Shown: positions 1 to 6,907 of the stretch, piece by piece | Layout of the letters: each line of letters begins with the position of its first letter | Numbering within the stretch: the first letter of the stretch is position 1 | Assembly (NCBI GenBank): GCA_002900535.1 | Contig: MUGC01000151.1 | Span: 1-6,928, forward strand | Origin: Thermoplasmata archaeon M9B1D | GTDB lineage: Archaea > Thermoplasmatota > E2 > DHVEG-1 | Direction: 5' to 3' | Length of the DNA stretch: 6,928 nt | Position numbers and translations under genes: made by a program | Notes under the pieces: generated by a model | What the model saw: the letters and a program-made list of their open reading frames with translations, nothing else | Database searches by the model: none | Told to the model about the DNA's origin: nothing

Positions 1-3000
1 TGATTAAGTTCTTCTTGTCTTTTAGCAAGCTCACCTTCGATCATTTTAAGAGATGTTTGATTTTCCTCAATTTTTGAAGTTAAATCATTTAGAATACTTG
101 ATTTTGATGTAATTGATTTGTTAATATTTTCCAATTGTTCTTGTTTTTCCTCAAAAACTCTACTAATTTGTCTTATTTGTTGTTCTTTTTCTTTTTCAAG
201 GTTTAATAGATGATCATCCATCGATATTTTTCCCTGATTAAACATTTTAAGCTTAGTATATGCATTTTGAAATCTATTTTCAAGTTGTTCTAATTCTTGT
301 TGCTTTCTAACAAGTTCTGCCTGTATTCCATGGGTTTTGCTTATATCATCAAATATCATTATTGATCCATGGATTTGCCCATTTTGATCATGCATTGGAA
401 GTTTTAAAATATTTGTAAGACTCACATCTCCATTTTTGTTTTTTAACGAAATTGATTTAATAGTTACCGGTTTTTTGTCTTTTTCAAATTCTTTCATTTT
501 TTCGACTATTCTTTCTTTTTTCATTACATCAAAATGAGAAATATTTTTCCCTTTAACTGTATCTATCTGAGCCCCCAGCAGCTCCTCTGCTCTTTTATTT
601 AAGTCAATAATATTGTCATCCTTTCCAAGAATAACAAAAGGTGAAGGAATTGCGTTTTTAATATTTCCAAATTGTAGACTTAGATGATTTTTCTGCATAT
701 TTAGTTTATTAATTGTCTCTTGCTGTTGGGCAATTTTATTGTTACTTTCTTCAAGTTCTTTTAGCTTTCCTTGCAGGTTTGTTTGGATGTCCTGTAATTG
801 TTTTTCTTTTTCACTGAGTATGCTGTTTTTATAACCCAATTTTTGCTGATTTTCCTCAAGAACTGTCTGAAGATTATTTATTGTATCTTTTTGTTTTTGA
901 GTTTCAGTTTGAATGTTTTGAAAGTTTTCTTCTTTATTTTTGATGTCCCATATTTTTTGCTCAAGCTGGTCTTGTAAGCTATCGATTGCTTGTGATTTTT
1001 CATCGATTAGTTTTTTGTTTTCCCCAAGCTCAGAATTTATTTTGATGATTTCATTCCCACTTTCTTCTAATTCTTTTCTTGTTGTATCTAGCTGTTTTTG
1101 TTTTTCTTCAAGTTCATTTTTTAACCAATTAATTGTAGATTTACTAGCACCTGTTTCATTTCTTAGTTCGGTAAGTTCATTATTTCTGGTTTCAAGCTCT
1201 TTTTTGTTATTTGTTATATCTGTCTGAAGTCTTTGAGAATCTGTTTGCAGTCTTGTTAATTCACCAGTTTTTTCGGCTAATTCTTTTGTTATTTTTTCCA
1301 TTTGACTATTTTTTATATCAAGTTCATTAATTTTATTTTCAAGACTGATTTGTAGGTTAACATTTTCATTGTTTTTATCTTCATATTTTTTGTTGATAAG
1401 ATCAATTTGTTGCTGTTTATTTATAAGCTCTGTTTCTAAACTGTTTATTTCTTCCTTTTTATTTAAAAGATTATTTTTTTCGTTTTCAAGTTCAATTGTT
1501 AGTTTTTGAATTTCATTTTGTCTTTCCATAAGCTTATTTTGAGCATCTTTTAATATTTCGTTTTTCTCAGCAATTTCAATTTGTTTATCTTCTATCTTAA
1601 TTTTAAGATCAGAAAGCATATTTTCTTTTTCTTTTATTTCTTGCTTCTTTTGTTTTATATCATCATTTGTCGCTTGAATTTCGCTATCAATTAAACTTAG
1701 CCTTCTAAATGTATCCTGGAATTTTGTATTTAAAGTTTGAAATTCCTCATCTTTTCTTTCCAGTTCTGCTTTCATTTCAGCAAAATCAGTTTTGTCATCG
1801 ATAACCATTATTGATCCTTTTATTTCACCATTGCTATCTACAAGGGGGATTTGTGATATATCTGTAAGACGGATATCGCCATTTCTGTCAGATATTGCAA
1901 CAGATGGAATTTTAACTTGTTTTTTACTTAATACTGATTTTTTTCTAGCATCATTTAATCTTTCGTCATTTAAATGTTCAATTTCAGATATTTTAGAGCC
2001 CTTAATTCTTTCAAAATCAAAACCAAAAAGTTCCTCTGCCCTTTTATTCATCGTTGTTATTGAATTGTCTTTATCTAGCAATATAACAGATGATGGAATA
2101 GAATTTTTAAGATTTGAAAATTTAACGAATAATGATTCTTTTTCATTGTTTAACTTTGAAACAAAATTGGTTTTTTCTATTAGTTCTACATTTTTTTCTT
2201 CAAGTTCATTTTGTATGTTCTCTATTTTATGTATTTTATCTGTAAGTTGTCCTTGTTTTGCTGTTAATTGATTTTTTAAATCCTCAATTATTTTGTTTCT
2301 AGAAATAATATCAGTAAATGTTGCCTCCAAATCCTGCTGGGTGTGTTCAAGTTCTGTTTCTAGTTTTCCAATTTCGTTGTTTCTTTTATTTATTTCTTCG
2401 TTTTTGAGATTTAACTCAGTTTTAAATTGGTCAGTTTCATCCTGTCGGTTTTTAATTTCATTATTTTTAACGTCAAGCTCACGTGATTTTTCATCTAGAT
2501 TATTTTGTATTTCCGATATTTCATTATTTAAATGCTGTAACTTTTCATCTGTTTCATTAAGCTTGATATTTCTCCATTCAAGATCTTTTAATCTCCCATC
2601 TAATTCTTTTTGTAAGCTATATATATCTTCTTTTTTACTTACAAGTTCTGCTTCAAGATCTGTTAGTGTATTATTTTTTTCTAATAGTTGCAAGTGGTTT
2701 GTTGTTAATTGTTCTTTTATTTCTTCTATTATTTTATTTCTTAGCTCAATATCTTGATTTTGTGTTTCTATATCATGATTTTTATCTTCAAGTTCTGCAT
2801 GTAAACTGTTTATCTCATTATTTTTTATTTCCAGTTTGTCTTCAAGAGGTTTTATTTCTTCAGATTTAGCTTTTAAATTGTTTTGTAATTGATCAAACTC
2901 TCCTCTTAATTGTATCAATCCTTTTTCTTTGACTGCAATAGTATTTTCAAATTTTTTTATTTCTTCTTGTTTTTTAGCAAGCTCTATTTTAAATTTATTT

Positions 3001-3281
3001 GTTTGTTCTACTTTTTCAAACAGTTCATCTTGATTTTCAGTAATTTGATTTTTCATTTGTTCAATTATTTTATTTCTTGATTCGAGTTCACTGTGTGCTG
3101 TTTCAAGATTTGATTCCAATTTTTCTTTTTCATCGGTCCAGGATTCTATTATTCCATGTTTGATATGTAGTTCAGTTTGTAGTTTATTTATTTCATCTGT
3201 TTTTTCTTCTAATTCAAGTCTTGTCAGTCTTATATCTTCATTTCTCATTTCAAGATCATGATTTAAAGAATCGATGTTGTT
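1..3281 (-). CDS. Giant coiled-coil PAS protein, C-terminal part (partial, runs off left edge)
   Basis: This frame is open without a stop from 3290 to the window edge, giving 1,093 codons from 3281 down to position 3. In the frameshift-corrected protein these are residues 658-1750. In order they encode about 387 residues of coil with one proline (residue 802), PAS domain A (about 1045-1154), about 373 residues of coil, PAS domain B (about 1528-1637) and further coil. The PAS assignment rests on the IPS start, a hydrophobic strand followed by D/K-D, NKRAEELxG, NGDxxLT and a closing GSIMxxDD. No kinase, HATPase, GGDEF or methyl-accepting module is visible before the edge, so any output domain would lie outside. 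PAS folds sense redox state, light, gases or small ligands, but no heme or flavin motif is evident here. A gene caller would probably start it at ATG 3248, just past the stop of the upstream part. That start has no ribosome binding site and I consider it an artefact of the frameshift. No cysteine codon was found in this frame. Confidence 0.85.
231..710 (-). repeat. Intragenic duplication, copy B (PAS plus flanking coil)
   Basis: Counterpart of the block at 1680-2159. The entering coil reads NKLNMQKNHL and the exiting coil AELVRKQQELEQLENRFQ, matching SKLNNEKESL and AELERKDEEFQTLNTKFQ at the same register. The similarity fades beyond both ends into generic coil. Confidence 0.75.
342..671 (-). 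other. PAS domain B
   Basis: The second PAS domain, about 110 residues (1528-1637). It starts at FGNIKNAIPSP, followed by FVILGKDD, NKRAEELLG, KNGDVSLT and the closing GSIMIFDD. Each element sits exactly 1,449 bp (483 codons) from its counterpart in domain A. The central helical part has diverged most (VMKKERIVEKMKEFEK against HLNDERLNDARKKSVL), which is where ligand specificity or partner contacts could differ. No cofactor motif is recognisable. Confidence 0.85.
1680..2159 (-). repeat. Intragenic duplication, copy A (PAS plus flanking coil)
   Basis: About 160 codons, comprising about 13 codons of coil before PAS domain A (SKLNNEKESL), the domain itself and about 36 codons of coil after it. 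The following coil contains AELERKDEEFQTLNTKFQ. It corresponds to copy B at 231-710 at a constant offset of 1,449 bp with no net gap. The duplicated unit is therefore larger than the domain and includes the helices entering and leaving it. Confidence 0.75.
1791..2120 (-). other. PAS domain A
   Basis: A PAS domain of about 110 residues (1045-1154 of the corrected protein) embedded in coiled coil. It starts at FSNLKNSIPSS and is followed by a short strand VILLDKD. NKRAEELFG lies at the helix after the first hairpin, then come a charged helical stretch, RNGDIRLT in the central hairpin, and GSIMVIDD as the final strand. It aligns without gaps to PAS domain B. No conserved heme-ligating His or LOV-type Cys is present, so the ligand cannot be named. 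The flanking helices fit the usual PAS signalling-helix arrangement. Confidence 0.85.
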
Positions 3282-3604
3282 TTGTTTCTGTCAGTTAATT
3301 CTTGTTCTTTTCTTTCAAAATTATCTTTCAGTTTTTGTAGTTCTGCTTGTAATTGTAAAATTTCATCTTCCTTTGTATTTAGATGTTCATTTCTCCATTT
3401 AAGGTCGCTGAGTCTATCTTCTAGTTCTTTTTGTAAATGTTTGACTTCCTCTTCTTTTAATATAATTTGGTTACTTTGTTTTTCTAAGTCTTTTTTACTT
3501 TGTTTTAATTCCGATTCCAAGTTTTCCGATATATTTATTTTTTCAATTAATTGAGTTTGGTTTTCAGAAAGCTGTTTTTTCATATTATCTATTATTGAAT
3601 TTCT
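3227..3604 (-). repeat. 378-bp degenerate coil repeat, unit 2 (contains the frameshift)
   Basis: The unit begins RNSIIDNMKKQL then TQLIEK. RLSDLKWRNEHL follows at the same 69-codon spacing, then LQAEL. Its tail (NNIDSLNHDLEMRN) matches the tail of unit 1 but comes about 6 codons early, so there has been a small deletion as well as the single-base frame change. The right-hand limit on the protein is approximate. Confidence 0.5.
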
Positions 3605-5251
3605 TGCCTCTATATCTTTATTCAATGATTCTAGATCATCATATTTTTTTTCCAGTTCAATTTGAAATTCTGTAATGTGTTGATCTTTTCCGATAAGCTC
3701 TTCTTTCTTCTTATCTAAATCTGCTTGCATAATAGTTATTTTTTCTTCTTTTTTATCAATCTCTTGATTTCTCCATTCAAGATCGCTAAGTCTGTCACTT
3801 AATTCAGATTTTAACTGCTCGATATAATTATTTTTAGAATCTAATTCTTCTAATGCGATAGCATTCTCTTTTTGGGCTTTAGTGATCTCCTGTTGTAATT
3901 TATCTGCAAAACTTGTTTTTTCGATAAGTTTAGTTTGACTATCTCTTAGTTGCCTGCTGATATCTTCAATTATTTTTTCCCGTTGTTCTATATCATATTG
4001 ATGTTGCTGTACTTTTTCATTTAATTCATTTGATTCAATTTTTGTTTTTTCAAGTTCTTCATTAAGAATATTAACTTTATCATTAATTTCTTCTAGATGT
4101 TTTTCTTGCTCACTAAGAAGATTATTTTTATTTTCAATTTCGTTTAATATCTCTTGTAATTCTTTTTTAGTTTCTTCCAGTTCTTTTATTTTTTCTTCGA
4201 TTTCCAGACTTCTGATTGACAATAACTCATTTTTTTCTCCTATCTGATTTTGATTTTGTTCAAGATCATTTTGAAGTTCTTTTATCTTTTCTTGCTCTAT
4301 CTCTAATCGCTCGGTTTTTTCATTTAGTTCCTCTTTTAGATCTAATAGTTCCCTTTCTTTATTATTCAACTCATCATTTCGGTAATTTAGCTCCTCTACT
4401 CTATCATTTAGTTCTTTTTCTAAAACTCTTACTTTATCATCATTCAGCTGTGATTCTTCATAAATTGATTCAAGATATTCATTTTTTTCATTAAGTTCTG
4501 CTTGAAGTTTTTCAACTTCTAATGTTTTCTCTTCTGTTTCTATTTTTAATTCTGATAGTTCCGTTATTTGTTTTTCTTGTACCCTCAATTGGTCTTTTTC
4601 ATTGTTTATTTCTTCTTTTAGTTGTATTATTTGATTTTCTTTTCTGTTTAGTTCTTCATTTTTATCGTCAAGTTCTTCTAAGCTAATTTTTAATTCTTTT
4701 TCAAAAATCTGTAAATTTTTTTCTTTTTCTTTTAACTCATTTTTGTTTGATAAAAATTCTTCTTCACGTCTTTCTAAAACATTTTTTAGTTCTTCGACTT
4801 TTTCTATTTTTTTCTCTACATCTTTTTGAAGTTTTAAAAGATTCTTTTTTATTTTTTTTACCTCTCTTCTTTTTGTATTTTTTCCTTCTTTCTTTAATAT
4901 ATCTTTTAACTCCTCTATCTTGTTATTCTTATTTACAATTTCATTTTGTTGGTGTTCAACTTTTTCTTGTAGATTATTTATAAGCTTCTCTTCTTCTTCT
5001 ATTTTTTTATCCCTTTCTTTTGTTTCTTTTTTAATCACTGCTAATTCTTCATTTAGTAGGTTTAATTCTTCTCTATTTTTTTCAACATCTATTTCGAGTT
5101 GCTGAATTTTAATTTCTTTTATTTTTATCTCTGCATCTTTTCTGTCTAAATCTTTTGTTTTTTCAAAAAGCTGGATTTTCAATGTTTCCAAATCTTGGCT
5201 ATTTCCGTTTTCTACTTTATCCTCTCCATTTTTTTTAGAATTATTTAACAT
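3263..5251 (-). CDS. Giant coiled-coil PAS protein, N-terminal part (upstream of frameshift)
   Basis: This is the N-terminal 662 residues of a very long coiled-coil protein. Composition is dominated by Glu, Lys, Leu, Asn, Gln and Ile in heptad-like spacing, with no Cys or Pro, so an almost unbroken helix is expected. There is no signal peptide or membrane segment, which suggests a cytosolic protein. The first 20 or so residues are polar and probably disordered. A basic patch lies near residues 123-142. Recurrent motifs of the type RLSDLxWRN and RxKIIExxxxQL mark degenerate internal repeats. I chose ATG at 5251. An alternative GTG at 5275 adds 8 residues, but ATG 5251 has a GAGGT motif 8 bases upstream and a TATA-like element at leaderless distance. 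The frame ends at a TAA (3265-3263) just after a -1 shift, and the coil continues in the next frame. Database searches would probably hit SMC- or myosin-like coils by composition only. Function unknown; probably a sensor or scaffold with the PAS part downstream. Confidence 0.85.
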   Translation of the reverse strand: MLNNSKKNGEDKVENGNSQDLETLKIQLFEKTKDLDRKDAEIKIKEIKIQQLEIDVEKNREELNLLNEELAVIKKETKERDKKIEEEEKLINNLQEKVEHQQNEIVNKNNKIEELKDILKKEGKNTKRREVKKIKKNLLKLQKDVEKKIEKVEELKNVLERREEEFLSNKNELKEKEKNLQIFEKELKISLEELDDKNEELNRKENQIIQLKEEINNEKDQLRVQEKQITELSELKIETEEKTLEVEKLQAELNEKNEYLESIYEESQLNDDKVRVLEKELNDRVEELNYRNDELNNKERELLDLKEELNEKTERLEIEQEKIKELQNDLEQNQNQIGEKNELLSIRSLEIEEKIKELEETKKELQEILNEIENKNNLLSEQEKHLEEINDKVNILNEELEKTKIESNELNEKVQQHQYDIEQREKIIEDISRQLRDSQTKLIEKTSFADKLQQEITKAQKENAIALEELDSKNNYIEQLKSELSDRLSDLEWRNQEIDKKEEKITIMQADLDKKKEELIGKDQHITEFQIELEKKYDDLESLNKDIEARNSIIDNMKKQLSENQTQLIEKINISENLESELKQSKKDLEKQSNQIILKEEEVKHLQKELEDRLSDLKWRNEHLNTKEDEILQLQAELQKLKDNFERKEQELTDRNKTTSIL
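3266..3290 (-). other. Frameshift site (-1) joining the two halves of the coiled-coil gene
   Basis: The upstream frame reads to a TAA at 3265-3263 and the downstream frame is closed by a TGA at 3293-3291, so the shift must fall between them. The simplest reading is one A missing from the AAAA at 3283-3280. Restoring it gives DRNKNNIDSLNHDLEMRN. The last fourteen residues of that string resemble DDLESLNKDIEARN, encoded upstream in the same gene near 3602-3643, which shows that the downstream frame is genuine protein. No canonical X-XXY-YYZ slippery heptamer is present in the correct phase, so programmed frameshifting is not supported. Either a real disabling mutation or an assembly error is possible. 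Confidence 0.85.
3605..3982 (-). repeat. 378-bp degenerate coil repeat, unit 1
   Basis: 126 codons, beginning with REKIIEDISRQL then TKLIEK. RLSDLEWRNQEI follows 69 codons in, then MQADL, and the unit closes with DDLESLNKDIEA just before the next unit's RN. The same landmarks recur in the next unit: the Arg of the first motif at 3980 and 3602, and the Trp codons at 3773 and 3395. Both pairs are exactly 378 bp apart. Confidence 0.6.
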
Positions 5252-5259
5252 AATACCGT

Positions 5260-5267
5260 ACCTCACC
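5260..5267 (-). promoter_or_regulatory. Shine-Dalgarno-like sequence before ATG 5251
   Basis: Read on the minus strand, GGTGAGGT contains both GGTGA and GAGGT, each complementary to the pyrimidine-rich 3' end of 16S rRNA. GAGGT ends 8 bases before ATG 5251 and lies downstream of the alternative GTG at 5275, so it favours the ATG. If the gene is leaderless the match would be coincidental. Confidence 0.45.
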
Positions 5268-5275
5268 CCTGCCAC

Positions 5276-5283
5276 TTTATAAC
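5276..5283 (-). promoter_or_regulatory. Possible TATA box for the coiled-coil gene
   Basis: On the minus strand GTTATAAA is centred about 28 bp before ATG 5251. That is the distance expected if transcription starts at or next to the start codon, and nearly the same spacing as in the divergent gene. The match to the archaeal consensus is moderate. An AT-rich alternative (around 5312-5325) would instead leave a short leader containing the Shine-Dalgarno sequence. Confidence 0.35.
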
Positions 5284-5446
5284 AAATATGGCGACATTCC
5301 TCATTTCTATGTCAAATAAAATTTTCAAATAAGAATAGTAAAAGATACTTTTAATCTTTTTTAATTTTCATTTACTTTTAATACGCTAATTCACTTTTCT
5401 TCAACAGACTATTTTTCTCGGAATATTATATTAATGATAAAAAAGA

Positions 5447-5455
5447 TTTAAATAT
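5447..5455 (+). promoter_or_regulatory. Archaeal TATA box for the C25 peptidase gene
   Basis: TTTAAATAT closely fits the archaeal TATA consensus and is preceded by a purine run (AAAAAAGA) that could act as the TFB recognition element. Its centre is 29 bp before ATG 5480, so transcription should start at or within a few bases of the start codon. No Shine-Dalgarno sequence lies between, consistent with a leaderless mRNA. Confidence 0.65.
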
Positions 5456-5479
5456 CAAAATTGCTCTATTAGTAATTGC

Positions 5480-6907
5480 ATGCCTTTCATAAGAAAAAAA
5501 ATTACAAAAATAGCTACAATTTTTTTAATTTTAGTATTGTTACATAATATATCAATTGGTATTATTCAAGGACAACAAATTACCAAAAATCAATACATAC
5601 AGAGAACTAACAAAGATGTATCATATGATCTAATAGTCATCACGCCTGAAAAATTTGTTAAATACTTAATTCCACTTGTAGAACATAAAAACAGCCATGG
5701 TGTAAAAACAAAAATAGTCTCAATAGAAGACATTTATATTCAGGAATTTTGGAATGGAAGAGATGACGCAGAAAAAATAAAATACTTTATAAAAGATGCA
5801 AAAGAAAAATGGGATATCAAATATGTACTTCTTGCAGGGGGGAGGAAAAACCAATTAGAAGAAGAAACGTGGTGGGTACCCGTAAGATATACTTATCTTG
5901 ATAGAAATTATAGTAGTTATGTTGAAAGAAAATTCCTAACGGACTTATATTTTGCGGATATTTATGATAAAAATGGTAATTTTTCTAGTTGGGATGATGA
6001 CAACGATGGTATTTTTGGAGAATGGCCCCAAAACGAGTCAGCTACTGACATCCCAGATCTTTACCCAGATGTTTGTGTTGGACGTCTTCCATTTAGAAAT
6101 GTATTTGAGGTAAGATGGATTGTAAATAAAATAATAAGATATGAAAACGGTTATCCTTCAGAATCTTGGTTTAACAAAATCGCAGTGGTTGCAGGGGATA
6201 CATACCCTAATAAAACAGATTATATCGATGGAGAAGTTTATACTCAAGAAGCTCTTAATTTAATGCCAGATTTTGAACATATAAAGCTATGGGCGTCTGA
6301 TGGGTCATTAAAGAATTGGTTCGACATTGTAAATACAATCAACAAAGGATGTGGATTTGTATTTTTTTCAGGCCATGGGGGGCCAAATACCTGGGGAACA
6401 CATCCACCAAATGATAGCGCAACGTGGATTAATTTCAAAATAAAAAACATGCTATTTTTAATAAACGGAGATAAACTACCTGTTGTTCTCACTGCTAGCG
6501 GATGTTTCATATCAATGTTTAATGTAAGTCTTGGACATACAGAATGGGTTTATTTTAGAGGTATAAAATATAATATCCCACGATGCTGGAGTTGGACCTT
6601 AGTAAGAAAACCATTTGGTGGAAGTATTGCCGTGATCGGGTCAACAGCTTTCAGCTATGAATCACCAGATATAAACAGTGGTGTGGGCGGTTGCGAACAA
6701 CTGGATATAAAATTTTTCGAACAATACGGACAAAAGAAAATTACGATTCTGGGTGAATGTTGGAAAGGAGCAATTGATTCCTTCCTTCAAAACTTTACAA
6801 TTAATTGGTCTGACAAATCAAAAACAGGAGATGCACTTATTGCTAAAAACTGTGAACAATGGCTTTTAATAGGTGACCCTAGTTTAAAAATTGGCGGATA
6901 TAGTTAA
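5480..6907 (+). CDS. Secreted gingipain-type cysteine peptidase (family C25)
   Basis: Complete 475-residue extracellular protease. Residues 1-30 form a signal peptide: a basic start (RKKITK), a hydrophobic core (about 11-29) and a likely cut near GQQ at 31-33. The C25 fold begins at about residue 49 (YDLIVITPEKF), continues through VLLAGG (116-121), an acidic DDDNDG loop (172-177) that could bind calcium, and VGRLPFRN (200-207). The predicted catalytic dyad is His299 in SGHGG and Cys342 in TASGCF, equivalent to the His and Cys of gingipains. The chain ends at LLIGDPSLKIGG, the usual end of the catalytic domain. It lacks the long propeptide, Ig-like domain and sorting domain of Porphyromonas gingipains, and no anchor is seen. 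Eight N-x-S/T sequons fit a glycosylated exported protein. It probably degrades external protein, with Arg or Lys preference unproven. It is divergent from the coiled-coil gene and otherwise alone in the window. The start is supported by the TATA spacing. Confidence 0.9.
   Translation: MPFIRKKITKIATIFLILVLLHNISIGIIQGQQITKNQYIQRTNKDVSYDLIVITPEKFVKYLIPLVEHKNSHGVKTKIVSIEDIYIQEFWNGRDDAEKIKYFIKDAKEKWDIKYVLLAGGRKNQLEEETWWVPVRYTYLDRNYSSYVERKFLTDLYFADIYDKNGNFSSWDDDNDGIFGEWPQNESATDIPDLYPDVCVGRLPFRNVFEVRWIVNKIIRYENGYPSESWFNKIAVVAGDTYPNKTDYIDGEVYTQEALNLMPDFEHIKLWASDGSLKNWFDIVNTINKGCGFVFFSGHGGPNTWGTHPPNDSATWINFKIKNMLFLINGDKLPVVLTASGCFISMFNVSLGHTEWVYFRGIKYNIPRCWSWTLVRKPFGGSIAVIGSTAFSYESPDINSGVGGCEQLDIKFFEQYGQKKITILGECWKGAIDSFLQNFTINWSDKSKTGDALIAKNCEQWLLIGDPSLKIGGYS

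Larger units (their letters stand above)
5252..5479. other. Divergent intergenic region
   Basis: This very AT-rich spacer carries the promoters of both genes. It contains two exact 10-base direct repeats, TACTTTTAAT at 5346-5355 and 5373-5382, and two exact 8-base repeats, TCAAATAA at 5312-5319 and 5325-5332. Either pair might bind a regulator, but repeats this short are also expected by chance at this base composition. I see no small ORF, RNA gene or stable hairpin in it. Confidence 0.6.

Noticed and set aside
1..3248. A separate second gene starting at ATG 3248.
   Set aside because: No ribosome binding site or promoter precedes it, and the open frame extends above it with residues matching an upstream repeat copy.
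3263..3300. Programmed -1 ribosomal frameshifting to make two products.
   Set aside because: The bases around the switch (AGA AAC AAA ACA) do not form a canonical slippery heptamer in phase and no downstream structure is evident. A single missing A explains it better.
3227..3982. CRISPR or satellite-type repeat array.
   Set aside because: Repeats are in-frame, degenerate and unequally spaced, consistent with protein repeat evolution.
940..5105. Several plus-strand open frames rich in Ser, Phe and Leu (for example at 940-1227, 1792-2271, 2293-2757, 3282-3554, 4216-4494 and 4747-4983), some looking like membrane proteins.
   Set aside because: They are the complement of Glu/Lys-rich coil codons (GAA and AAA read as TTC and TTT). 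The minus frame has coherent heptads and two PAS domains, while these have no start signals or domains.
1..5251. Identification as an SMC, Rad50, myosin or kinesin-like protein.
   Set aside because: No Walker A or B motif, ABC signature or hinge is seen. Any similarity would come from coiled-coil composition alone.
5252..5479. tRNA, riboswitch or small RNA in the intergenic region.
   Set aside because: No cloverleaf, conserved aptamer or stable GC-containing stem can be seen in this AT-rich spacer.
6244..6510. 88-codon minus-strand open frame inside the peptidase gene.
   Set aside because: It lies opposite the catalytic His and Cys region of a well-supported gene and has no recognisable product.
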